From Crossaster papposus (taxonomy: Eukaryota > Echinodermata > Asteroidea > Velatida > Solasteridae), in NCBI GenBank assembly GCA_037893245.1, contig JBAIAA010000519.1, forward strand, positions 744,001-808,000: a DNA stretch of 64,000 bases, read 5' to 3'. Below, piece after piece: positions 35,601 through 44,000 of the stretch. The notes under the pieces were generated by a model, which was not told the origin of the DNA, made no database searches, and saw only the letters and a list, made by a program, of their open reading frames with translations. The translations under genes and the position numbers were made by a program. Every line of letters starts with the position of its first letter. Within the stretch, counting starts at the first letter, position 1.

Positions 35601-36137
35601 TTCAAATTAACCAACTCTTACATTCAATTTAGTCTAAGAAAAAATCACACGCTTTTACCAAACCAATTTAGTCATTTACCGGCGTATGCTGGCTATAAAC
35701 AAACAGTGATAACTCACCCATGTTTTGATATAGGTTTTTCTGGCTTATTTAACATATTTTCCATTCAAATTAACCAACTCTCACATTCAATTTAGTCTGG
35801 GAAGAAAATCACACGCTTTTACCAAACTAATTTAGTCATTTACCATTCATTTTATTTAAACATTTATCGGGAATATTCACCATGAGGTCAAAATCTACTA
35901 AGCTGTTGCCGAAAGGCAGCATTCAGATATCGAATTCGTCCTATATAAATCAATTTAAACATTATGCTAAGTAAATTAGTCTGTGTGTGATTGAGTCAAG
36001 CACACAAGTTTGAAACGGATGAAGGTAAATGAACCACATTTCGCTCCCAATATAGCTTTGATCACAGCCATTTTTAAATATGCATTTCTCACCTGAAACA
36101 GTAGAATTACCGGTAACAAGCCCCTGCCTCGCGCCAT
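23309..36137 (-). CDS. DSL-family Notch ligand (Delta/Jagged-like), 1116 aa, 11 exons
   Basis: Exons 5' to 3': 36137-36093, 34643-34483, 33126-32988, 31709-31555, 30342-30083, 29222-27542, 26739-26573, 25536-25347, 24485-24326, 23835-23741, 23606-23309. Phases chain to one 3351-nt frame. Signal peptide MARGRGLLPVILLFQ; MNNL region about 23-68 with Cys pattern CC...CTDTC...C; C2-like part to 166; DSL domain 176-219 with six Cys and GHYTC...GWTGVNC; 17 EGF repeats to 869; a juxtamembrane domain 870-986; one helix about 994-1014; tail of about 102 residues with NPSY at 1059-1062. DSL proteins are membrane ligands that activate Notch on adjacent cells. The MNNL cysteines and EGF number (Jagged has 16) suggest Jagged type, but the Jagged VWC-like region and a C-terminal PDZ ligand are absent. 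Orthology is uncertain; family placement is firm. Confidence 0.9.
23741..23835 (-). CDS. DSL ligand exon 10 (transmembrane helix)
   Basis: Acceptor tgatag, donor ttgca/gtaagt. Encodes SWLSKYWYVIAIGIASVC and IGLAFIVYVIKR, a single helix of about 21 residues followed by basic residues, giving a cytosolic C-terminus. Confidence 0.9.
24073..24280. repeat. Poly-C tract and 19-bp repeats
   Basis: A 27-base C run at 24084-24110 and two to three copies of cgtggaccttctgtcaat around 24190-24240, bounded by catcgtggacc and its inverted form gtccacgattg. In a Notch-ligand intron, 46 bp from exon 9. Confidence 0.75.
24326..24485 (-). CDS. DSL ligand exon 9 (juxtamembrane domain, part 2)
   Basis: Acceptor cccaaag, donor cctctg/gtgagt. 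Encodes LTGVTFVASRDGSYMTSERI and IEAKIDYQIYEGK. The layout recalls the region of Jagged proteins just outside the membrane, though identity is low. Confidence 0.85.
24929..25324. mobile_element. MITE family D, copy 1
   Basis: Ends ttaaagggaccgtacacgtt and aacgtatacgatccctttaa. About 396 bp, matched over its length by 32385-32772. It starts at a TTAA and ends at a TTAA. It ends 22 bp from exon 8 of the Notch-ligand gene. Confidence 0.88.
25347..25536 (-). CDS. DSL ligand exon 8 (juxtamembrane domain, part 1)
   Basis: Acceptor gccccaag, donor catcagg/gtagga. Encodes GYIIIVIGVLDDKLRFEIG and VNVTVATLEDLVAVPSG, an alternating hydrophobic pattern of beta strands. No cysteines, so the EGF array has ended. 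Confidence 0.85.
25889..26396. mobile_element. MITE rich in CGATCACGAT motifs
   Basis: Ends taatgctagtttcccact and its near-complement agtgggaacctagcatta. The body is a mosaic of cacgat, gatacgatc and acgatttga motifs in both orientations. Confidence 0.8.
26573..26739 (-). CDS. DSL ligand exon 7 (end of EGF 16, EGF 17)
   Basis: Acceptor tgaccag, donor cctgg/gtgaga. Encodes CECDKLHTGQHC, completing EGF 16, and EGF 17 (CTVTPCNQGEC...CTCDVGYFGKDC). Confidence 0.9.
26880..27065 (-). mobile_element. tRNA-derived SINE, family D
   Basis: On the minus strand: gccaatagcatagttggtag (A-box-like), then tgtggttcgaatccgac (B box) and an unrelated body. The cloverleaf is imperfect and there is no clean acceptor stem, so a SINE head rather than a functional tRNA. 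Confidence 0.65.
27542..29222 (-). CDS. DSL ligand exon 6 (EGF 2-16)
   Basis: 1681 bp, acceptor cccaaag, donor tacag/gtaatg. Holds the end of EGF 1, EGF 2-15 complete and most of EGF 16 without an intron. Most units have the calcium-binding pattern DxDEC...CxDxxNxFxCxC (for example DECASAPCLNNGTC, then DEINSFNCTC). EGF 3-5 are closely alike, suggesting recent duplication. EGF 13 (FCFSDPCQNGG) lacks the calcium-binding signature. Confidence 0.95.
29340..30060. other. Intron between DSL exons 5 and 6
   Basis: About 0.7 kb without coding potential. AT-rich, with a C run near 29692. Nothing else recognised. Confidence 0.6.
30083..30342 (-). CDS. DSL ligand exon 5 (DSL domain + EGF 1)
   Basis: Acceptor caaacag. 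Encodes YCNATFYGRECLTVCNGRDD, NAGHYTCNTTTGEHVC and LSGWTGVNC (DSL), then EGF 1 (DECASDPCLNGGQC...). The donor is gaag/gcaagt, a GC rather than GT site; using it joins EGF 1 to exon 6 in perfect phase (GYEG-TDCEKD). The frame stops 5 codons later if not spliced. Confidence 0.92.
30547..30633. repeat. Short inverted repeat
   Basis: gtgggaattactggt and its complement accagtaattccca enclose about 55 bases. In the intron between DSL exons 4 and 5. Confidence 0.65.
30886..31340. mobile_element. PIF/Harbinger-like MITE, family B
   Basis: Ends ggccgtgtccaaaacgggtg (left) and cacccgtttcggacacggcc (right), flanked on both sides by TTA (30883-30885 and 31341-31343), the target duplication type of PIF/Harbinger elements. 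A fragment is fused to another MITE at 53192. Confidence 0.85.
31555..31709 (-). CDS. DSL ligand exon 4
   Basis: Acceptor ttattcag, donor aacat/gtgaga. Encodes DSFRVKVQIWDDDPGSTEEK, corresponding to the (Y)TLxVEAWD strand of Jagged, and runs to the segment before the DSL domain. Confidence 0.9.
32385..32772. mobile_element. MITE family D, copy 2
   Basis: Same ends (ttaaagggatcgtatacgtt, aacgtatacgatccctttaa) and body as 24929-25324. In the intron between DSL exons 3 and 4. Confidence 0.88.
32816..32915 (+). mobile_element. MITE family C, fragment
   Basis: tctagcaaaatcattttgct to gcaaatggtgtatcctacct; the left two thirds are missing. Confidence 0.75.
32988..33126 (-). CDS. DSL ligand exon 3
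   Basis: Acceptor attgcag, donor ggacg/gtaagg. Encodes TDSSFTSCDIAQTDTG and DNFIFPYVSSGHLSIGVNT, the middle of the N-terminal C2-like fold, matching the IVLPFSF region of Jagged in pattern. Confidence 0.88.
33278..33630. mobile_element. Short TIR element
   Basis: gcgattcacaat at the left and attgtgaatcgc at the right, each next to attcg/cgaat. About 350 bp, no supported coding sequence. Confidence 0.6.
33702..33830. repeat. Hairpin repeat of about 130 bp
   Basis: Outer arms tgcttcaatttcacattctc and its complement; inner arms gattaagtcgttaaaat and attttaacgacctaatc. A foldback with about 60-base arms in a Notch-ligand intron. Confidence 0.8.
34483..34643 (-). CDS. DSL ligand exon 2 (MNNL domain)
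   Basis: Acceptor tatatatag after a ttgtcttttc tract; donor aatac/gtacgt. Encodes ILEFKLFSYNNPTHDLFNG, then SCCDDFTGPCTDTCDNRF and LVCLDS, the cysteine pattern of the N-terminal Notch-ligand domain. An alternative acceptor (attaaag) 20 bases further on would break phase with exon 1. Confidence 0.85.
34650..35510. other. AT-rich intron DNA
   Basis: Part of Notch-ligand intron 1. No gene or clear repeat recognised. Confidence 0.55.
35518..35845. repeat. 164-bp tandem duplication
   Basis: Two head-to-tail copies, each starting ggcgtatgctggctataaac and ending tttagtcatttacc, with few differences. The unit shares ataggttttcctggct and caaccaactct-type blocks with the left half of the TIR element at 48941-49310. 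Confidence 0.88.
36093..36137 (-). CDS. DSL ligand exon 1 (start, signal peptide)
   Basis: ATG at 36137-36135, donor ttcag/gtgaga. Encodes MARGRGLLPVILLFQ. This start is chosen because it gives a signal peptide continued by CISSIKA in exon 2 and keeps phase. Supported only by that fit, as the exon is short. Confidence 0.75.
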
Positions 36138-37640
36138 GGTTGGGTGTCAGAGTCAATCCGTGAGGTGTTAATGGGGTGTAGGCATGTCCGATTATAGGTC
36201 AAATCGTCAATGGGTTAAAGAGAAGAAAAAAATTGGTTGTATTGCCTGCATGGTGATTTGAACAGCAAGGCCGTCCAGTATAAATTATCCATGTCACTTG
36301 ACAACCATCAATGACCATCACACACACACCCGATGCGCTATTGTCAATATTGGTATCCGGAGATTGGTTGCTCGATTTTGGGTAGTTGACCAAAATGACG
36401 GGCAAAATACAAGAATTACGTCACAAAACCAGATATGGGATGGAATTACGAAGAACACTTCACGTCCTATGTGGAAACCAACATCTCCGAACCTTTATGT
36501 GATAAACTTTTCCTAAAAGCAAATATTCACTATAGTCTTCTCTTTCACACCCTAACGATTCTTAATCAAATTAGACCACTTTTGCCTTTACAAATTCATC
36601 ATGACGGACAAGAGGTGTAACTCGTGGGACTTTGAACTGTTTAAAGTAATGACATGGAACCGTTGTGTTTGGTCACTAATTACGAAGAAGTAAATTTGCT
36701 TGAGGTTCGTATAGTAGCCGTTCAATATTAGCGCCAATAGCGTATATGTGGGCTAAACATTTCTTCTGGTTTAAAGAGGTGGATTTGTGTTGACGACAAC
36801 AAGTTTGACGGCTGTTCACGATTTAGAAATCTGTGTATACTATAGGCATATAACATGCACTAATATTGCTATATACAATTAATTTCAGCAGTTAACTTCA
36901 AACTATACTTCATTGTTTTTATTATTACATACAGTGGCGGCGCTAGAGGGGGGGGGGGGGGGGGGGGGTCTTTCCCTCCAGTCTTCCCCACCAGTTCCCG
37001 CCCCCACTAGTCCCCCCCCCCCGCCCACCAGTCCCCCCCCCCCCCCCACCAGTCCCCCTATTTTGCCATCAACACTTTATCAACACAATTTAATATATTA
37101 ATTATGTTCTTTTCTTCGCTGTTATACACAACTCAAAGGTTTTACCCGATGATGGAGATATTTTGACTGAAATACCATTCGTCGGGAATTGGAAAGATAC
37201 CAAAGTTAACTTTGACACCGATGCTAACGTTAAGTCTTTGAATACACGTTGCTGCTGCACAGTATGTGCGAAATGTGGATGTGAAGTAGTGCCACAAGAC
37301 CGGGTTTCGTGTTACGCAGGTTTGTGTTTATCAAACACTTTACATTGGCAAACAGGTCCCCAACTCCATTGCCACCTTTAACCCTTCATTTCCTGCCCTT
37401 AAAAGTCAAGTATTGAAGACCCGAGTCCAACAAGTAGGTGCAGGCCTAAGCAAAAACAAACTATTGTTGAGCAGCTCACTTGCTTTAAATATATCAACGA
37501 CACTAAAACTCTCTGTGAACTTCTTTCTTTCTCGCATTCTATCATTTTGAAGAAAACAATACGCGATGCGGCTCAGGGACACATTTTGTTTATAGAAATA
37601 TCCGTATTCCATAAGTATAGTTGGTTTGTAATAAACCACT
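36138..37640. other. Spacer and presumed promoter side of the DSL gene
   Basis: No gene recognised. Directly upstream of the DSL start is ordinary AT-rich sequence without a clear TATA box. G and C homopolymers at 36948-36968 (21 G), 37012-37022 and 37033-37047 lie next to tggcggcgctagag. Confidence 0.6.
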
Positions 37641-37647
37641 GATAGTG

Positions 37648-37947
37648 TGCCCGCAAGCGATAATTTTTTCAGCAGGTAGGTTGGTACATTAGCCAATCAG
37701 AACACAGATGATGTTGACGTCATCGATGATGTTAGAGTTGTCTGAGACAAATTAACCCTAACCCCTAATCCTAACCCTAGAGAAAATTCCTTTCTCTATG
37801 CCCTAACCCTAAGCCCTAACCCTAGTCAGATCCCAGACAACTCTAACATCATCGATGACGTCAACACCATCTGTGTTCTGATTGGCTAATAAATGTACAC
37901 TATGTACCAACCTACCTGCAGATAAAATTATCGCTGCTCGCAGGGGT
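37648..37947. mobile_element. Foldback element with telomere-like loop
   Basis: Arms of about 100 bases (37648-37748 and 37835-37947; for example gacgtcatcgatgatgttag and its complement) enclose a loop with several CCCTAA repeats (aaccctaacccctaatccta). Confidence 0.85.
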
Positions 37948-38314
37948 TGACACACGATGTATGCACACGCGCGCGTACTGAGTTGATTTAAATAATTGTT
38001 GGTTTAGTCATTGACATCGCGTAGCTGCTCTAAACTGCAAAACCAGAACATACCTTTTTATTATACACTAAATGCTGATTGTAGGCGCAATTTAAAAACA
38101 ATTAAATGTACGATATTCTATTATATTAATTGTTTTTCCTCGGAATATACATCATTCACAGAGATACAACTTCATCAGGTTTAATAGTTTTCAAGTACCG
38201 GTTTTTGAAATTTGGAGAACTTTTGCTGGTTTGAAAAAAAAGGACTTCTATACCTCTAATTTTTTGCGCTTTGGTGTTAGGTATAAGTATGGTGGTCCTG
38301 AAGGGACATAACCA

Positions 38315-38482
38315 GTCGTGAATATTTTTGCGACGTCGTGAATTTCTTTGCGACGTTGTGAATATTTTTGAAACGCCGAGAATTTATTCACGACAGGTTG
38401 TGAATATTTTTGCGAGGACGACGTCGCGATAGTATTCCCGACGTCACGAAATGTATTCACGACGTCCCGAAATGTATTTATT
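38315..38482. repeat. Degenerate 20-bp tandem repeats
   Basis: Repeated gtcgtgaatatttttgcgac-like units, then inverted versions (gacgtcacgaaatgtattca). About eight units; many contain GACGTC. Confidence 0.75.
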
Positions 38483-39182
38483 TAAAACGGTTCGTTATGA
38501 AAATTTGGCTTTGTAAATTTAGCCCTCAATAGCACTTCTGTTATTCCTCTTTACAATTTCAAAAGGTAACTTCATGATTCTAATATTTATCACGATTAAG
38601 CTACGTAACTAACAGCCCCCTTGTACAATCAACTACATACAAACGGTACAAATCTGCGGCCGCTTCCATACACACGCTGACATGTCCATAATGCGATGTG
38701 TTTCAGCGGTGAATGTAAATATTGGAGTACAGACAAAATCAACAGTTGCATTGGCCGCACCTGCTGCTGTTGGTTTGGCCTGCTAACTTACTTTAAAGTC
38801 AAGCAACAATACCCTTTTTTTTGTTAACGGCAATGAACCAGTTGTCGAGCGTTAGGAAATGATTATGAATTCGTTGCAGTAGGGCGAGTTGTAATGTTAA
38901 GATTAATTGTTGAGAAATTTGGAGAATTTAGGAAATATTTTGAGGACAGCCAATTTAACCACTCACCAATTTTGACAGTTTATAGTTTATATTCCTTTGT
39001 GGTTTATATGTGTATTTTAAGATAACAAGTCGTATCATCATTGAGTGATCGCCACAATGTCGCTTCCCAGGTTGTATCGTAAAATCGGGCGTGATCCCTG
39101 GCCACACGGAATTCTGGTGTTTATGACTTCTGGCTAGCGCCCTCGAACAAAGATACTGACAATTTGGGAGACCGCCAACATT

Positions 39183-39275
39183 GGGCAAGATAGCTCAGTT
39201 GGTAGAGCGCCGGTCCGGTATTCTGGAGGTCGCAGGTTCAAGTTTCGCCTTGGCAAATTCTTTGTTAAAATTGAC
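39183..39275 (+). mobile_element. tRNA-derived SINE, family C, copy 1
   Basis: gatagctcagttggtagagc (A box) and gcaggttcaagtttcgcc (B box) followed by attctttgttaaaattgac. A tRNA-like head, but the acceptor stem does not pair cleanly. Diverged copies at 52548-52640 and 57700-57795. Confidence 0.75.
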
Positions 39276-39282
39276 ATTTTTA

Positions 39283-39410
39283 AATTCTATCAAGATTAGA
39301 CATTCCTTTTTCAATATAATTTATAAGAGTATTTGCATAAAGCAAGCTGGCATTATGCAAATACTTGTAATAATTATATTGAAAAAGGAATGTCTAATCT
39401 TGATAGAATT
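39283..39410. repeat. Near-perfect 128-bp hairpin
   Basis: attctatcaagattagacat to agtatttgcat pairs with the complementary right arm ending atgtctaatcttgatagaat; arms of about 58 bases, loop of about 12. Directly after the SINE tail. Confidence 0.9.
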
Positions 39411-39457
39411 GCTGGTGTGTCCATTACCATATCTAATTCTAATGTTGTTCTTGTTTT

Positions 39458-39612
39458 TTCGCGATCGCCGTCCGACGATCGTGATTTTTTTAACAGGATA
39501 TCTAGCGCAATCATTTTGCTGGATGCCTACAATCATTTCTTAATAATTAAGATATTTCTTAATAATTCGGTTGTATTTCTTTTTTTTATATCTGCAAATG
39601 GTGTATCCACCT
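39458..39612 (+). mobile_element. MITE family C, partial
   Basis: Begins in the palindrome (cgcgatcgccgtccgacgat) and runs to the right end gcaaatggtgtatccaccttt. Confidence 0.8.
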
Positions 39613-39778
39613 TTAAACACCAGCTTGATGAGCCATATTGGCTGGAGACAGACTTTTTTGTTTACTAACCCCCCCCCCCCCCCATTCAATGTTGACAAGG
39701 ATATACAATTAAGGATTACAAATCGAAACAATTCGACCATTGTTAATTTAATACAATACTTGAGAATGCAATTTTATC

Positions 39779-40012
39779 AATGGCGGATAGAGTGAGAGGG
39801 GGGGGGGGGGGGGGGGGGGGGTGCTGATTTACTTGTTTCATCGTAAAAAAAAATCCCGAAAATCGGTGAGTATCGATGTACAGCATGTATCACGTAATTT
39901 ACAAATTAAGTAGCCAGAAATCACCTCAGATTGCACCACCGAGTATCTGGAATCCCAAATCAATGTTACAACCCCCTCCTAAATGAAAAGCTAGATCCGC
40001 CCCTGCTGTACT
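39779..40012. repeat. TIR-like element with poly-G
   Basis: atggcggatagagtgag at the left, ctagatccgcccctgctg at the right; a 24-base G run at 39798-39821. Confidence 0.6.
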
Positions 40013-40518
40013 ATATACCTCTATTATAATGTACTGGTAACTCAAGGGACGATTCTGCTGCTCCTTGACAATGGTCACCTAATATTGACTGAAACATGAA
40101 ATCATTATTTTGGTTCTAATTATAATAAAAAGTATGCGTAAACGCGTACGTATTTGGTTAAAACATTCTTTTCTGCATGGCTAGGTATTATATCTGGAAA
40201 AAAATTGGAATGGTGACCTTTCTATTTTTATGTGAAACATGGCCTTGTTTCTATCGGTTATAGAGCCATGAACGGTGTTTTATGGTAAATTCGAACTTGA
40301 TTGGTTGCTGCAAAACCAATTGGACAAGTTAGTTACAAATTCTTGCAAGTAAAACGAAACACGTGTACATGGATCGGTAGCCCCAATAATTTGTTTCCGT
40401 TCATCTTTATAGTGAATTGTGACTTCCTCTCCGGATCCATTCAAACTGAAATTAAAAGAGAAAGAGAAATCCGTTTACAGGAAGAAAAACCACGGCACAA
40501 ATCGATTTATATGCAGGC

Positions 40519-40897
40519 TTTAAAGGTAGGATACACCATTGGTAATTGCTTGAATTATCATTAATGGGTAGATTTGGGGGTTGTATTTTATAGTAAATAT
40601 CATTTAACTGACCTGTCCAAAGTTTTACAATCATGGATGCCGAGAAAAGCACGTAAAACAGCGTCTGTTTTCAACCGGCCTTGGGCAGTTATTCTTATGT
40701 AATCTTTGTTTTTTTGCGATCGCCGTCCGGCGATCGCGAATTTTTCTTTATAAAATTATGTTTTTTTCGGAATAATTACAGGATATCTAGCGCAATCATT
40801 TTGCTGGATGCCTAGAATCATTATTTACTTTCAAATGAGTAAGATATTTCCTAATAATTCGGTAGTAAATATTTTCGATATCTGCAAATGGTGTATA
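40519..40897 (+). mobile_element. MITE family C, full copy
   Basis: tttaaaggtaggatacaccat to gcaaatggtgtat with the central cgatcgccgtccggcgatcg palindrome. About 85 bp beyond the DNase gene stop, so probably in its 3' UTR or flank. Confidence 0.88.
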
Positions 40898-40981
40898 AGA
40901 CTATGCTTGGAATTATGATATTCTTCCATGTTTTGTTTCAGCTCAGACTAAGTAGTTTACCTGCCTGTGATGTACGGATGC

Positions 40982-41029
40982 TTAGAGGAAAGTCAACTCG
41001 ATAGGATAGTGATCACTGACAAGCTTTGC
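40982..41029 (-). CDS. DNase I-like exon 8 (stop)
   Basis: Acceptor tttcag. Encodes AKLVSDHYPIELTFL and a TAA at 40984-40982. Contains the last catalytic His. Short, but it fixes the family C-terminus exactly. Confidence 0.92.
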   Translation of the reverse strand, partial: AKLVSDHYPIELTFL

Positions 41030-44000
41030 CTGAAAAGAAAAGGAAAAAAGCGGGCAATTCAATTTTACTGCTGATATATTAGTTGAAGGAAATAATAATG
41101 ACTATGTTCGCACTCGGCAAGTATACACTGAACAAACAAAATTATCCAAAGATTTACGGTCGAAATTCGTTTAACGCGATGCCAGGATTCGACCGTATAC
41201 GGTACGCGTATAGCTATGACCGTATTCGACCGTACGGTTGGACCGTAATTGTAAACCGTATTTTTCACTCTGAAAAGTCTGTAAATTCTGCCAAACACGG
41301 ATTTTTTTTTATCGGTAAAAAAACTACGGTCCGTTCGTAAAATTTCCTTGTACTTCCTGTGAAAACCGTGCTTTGGAATTTACCTTAATGTTTTTCTTAA
41401 AAAACACGTCAAATCTTGAGTAGTGATAAAAAAAACGAAGGGGAAAAAGAGACCACTTACGGTATCTTGATCCAAGCCGTAAGAATTGTCGAAGTAAAAG
41501 ACACGAGATTTTGGAAGCTTAGCAACCATCTTAGATCCTGCCAGCACGAATCTGGAGCGAATGTATTGAACAAACATTAAACCCTATTATTGCCTAACAC
41601 TACAGAAGCAGTATTGGGTAACATCACATGGCACAAGCTATTTATTTGTAATTAAGCAATTAATATTATTAGCAGAGACCGAGAACACTTAATGCTGCGT
41701 TCCAATCGCGTCGTGTTTATCGTGTTCACCGTGAATTTCTCCATGTTCAGGAGTAGGTTGCGTTCCAAACACTACTCACCAAGACGCACGCGCACAGTCG
41801 AGTAAGTCGTGCGGTAAGGACATTCTGTATCGCACAAGAACTCGTACGTGAACCAACACGCATGCGCGAGTATTTCATTCGTTTATGAAGTCGTGAACAT
41901 GGAGAAAATAAATCACCTCGAGTTCACCACTGGTGAACACGAGTTACCAGGCAATTAGAACGCCATTATACGACTCGTGAACTCGTGAACACGATAAACA
42001 CGACGCGATTGGAACGCAGCATAATACAACGTTGACGTTGGCGCGGCATGTACAGGCAAACCTGTACATGGAATAAACACGTTTCTATATAAAACAAAAC
42101 CTGAACATGATTATAACTCGAGGAATGCACGAAGAATATAAGTCTATACCTGTCGTAGGCGCAGTCTGTATCTGAAACAGTCGTATCTGCATCATCCAGC
42201 GTCAGCCAATAGAAACGATTGTCCGTACGCAACCGGATAGTTGGCCAATAGGATGATCTGATGTAATTGCAGTCGGCATTGTAGTCTCCCGTGATGATCA
42301 CATCCTGAATAAAAATTAAAATAAACATCCTGCTGCTATTTGGTGTGCATTTTTTGCGGCATATAGAGCCTGGAAGTAAAAGGTTACATAATTAAAAGTA
42401 TAACTTAAGGTCATCATAAATGGCGGATCTAGGCCCTTGCGTCATGATTATTCAGTAGTTTTAACATTGAAGCCACACCATTACTCAGTCAACTAGTTTA
42501 TTAATGTGTGTATTAAAGTACGACCTCTTACATAGGTTTAACCCTATAACAGCCCTGGGGCCGATTTCACGAAACGCTAAGACGCGTCTTAGAAGTGTCC
42601 TAACTCGCGACTCGTCCTATAGGCCCTGTCACACTTTTGCGTATCCTAATTCCTTATGAGTTGCGCATTGACATTTTTTCATACGCACAATATGCACCTC
42701 ATATGCATCTCAATCGTTTTGTGTAAGTTGTATGTACGTAGGCATGCACACAGTACGGCCCAGTACGCCGGATAGTTTTGGGCAAGCACAAACTACGCAG
42801 CGTACGCTGTTACGCAGGTCATAAGTTATAAATACGCAGCGCATCGGTCCCGCATCGGTCGAGCGCGGTACAAGTACGCTATGTGTTCGTGGGGGATAAG
42901 CGGTTCATACGCGGTAATACGCTGATGTTCACGCTATGGAATCTGCACTGGTACTGACAACAGCGGGAAGCCGCCGCCTTTTTATAACGCGTGGCGAGCG
43001 GCGGACATGCGACGGAAATACGCTCGGCATTCGTCGGAAGTGCGTCAGGCATGCGGTCGGGATAAGTAGGGTGCTTCTGGAATACGCTCGGCATGCGCAC
43101 TGCATACGCAGCTATTCGCAGCAGTAAAATAGTGTTGCGCACTGCATACGCAACTCATACGCACCTCATACGCCATGGATGCGCTGAATTCGTTACTTAT
43201 ACGCTAGGTGTGCGTCGCATATAAGTCAAAGTAATCGAAACATTTTGAAATGTTGAGCGTACGGCTGCGTATTGAATTTTTTTAATAAGGAACTCATAAG
43301 TACTTGATATACGCAAAGGTGTGACAGGGCCTTTAGCAACGCGGCCAAAGCGCTTTAAAACACTACATAGCCTAAAGCACTATATAGGGAGTTAATATAT
43401 AATGAGTTGAGTTATAGATCGGTAGATATCAGGTTGCAAATTCAGGTATGCACATTTCGTCATCGATTATATTTTTAGTCTCGAAGTTATTGTTGGGATG
43501 AGTTTAATTTAAGGGAAAGCAAGGTTCAGAGAAGTGTCTTCCACACATTGTGATCTAGATACGCCCATTATATGATCACTAGGCGGTCACCCGGGGTTTG
43601 TCGGTTCTCGGGTTTGTAGCTACTTCCCTGGATGGATGGGGATTGTGACGACCAACAGCTCTAACTACCCCCCAGGGGATATCTGGGTGGCGATTGATAA
43701 CAGCTGTGTTTGTTCTCTACCAAGGCCGCTCAAAGAGATATCAGAGACTTTTTTTGACAGCGGCTAAACACAAAGGGATCAGATTTCGATTTGTCTGCAC
43801 AACTCTATGGCTTTTGGCCCAAACCATTATTTTGAAGGGATGTTTCACCCCCTGAATGACCTCCTGGGTTAAAAAAAAATTTCCCAGTCCATTAGCCCGA
43901 TAGGACAAACTTTGAAAATTCGACCCTTAGACGACCTTTGACCCCGGAAGACCCGAAAAACGCTAACCCGTTTTATTTCGCATCGAGCATTGCGATCACC

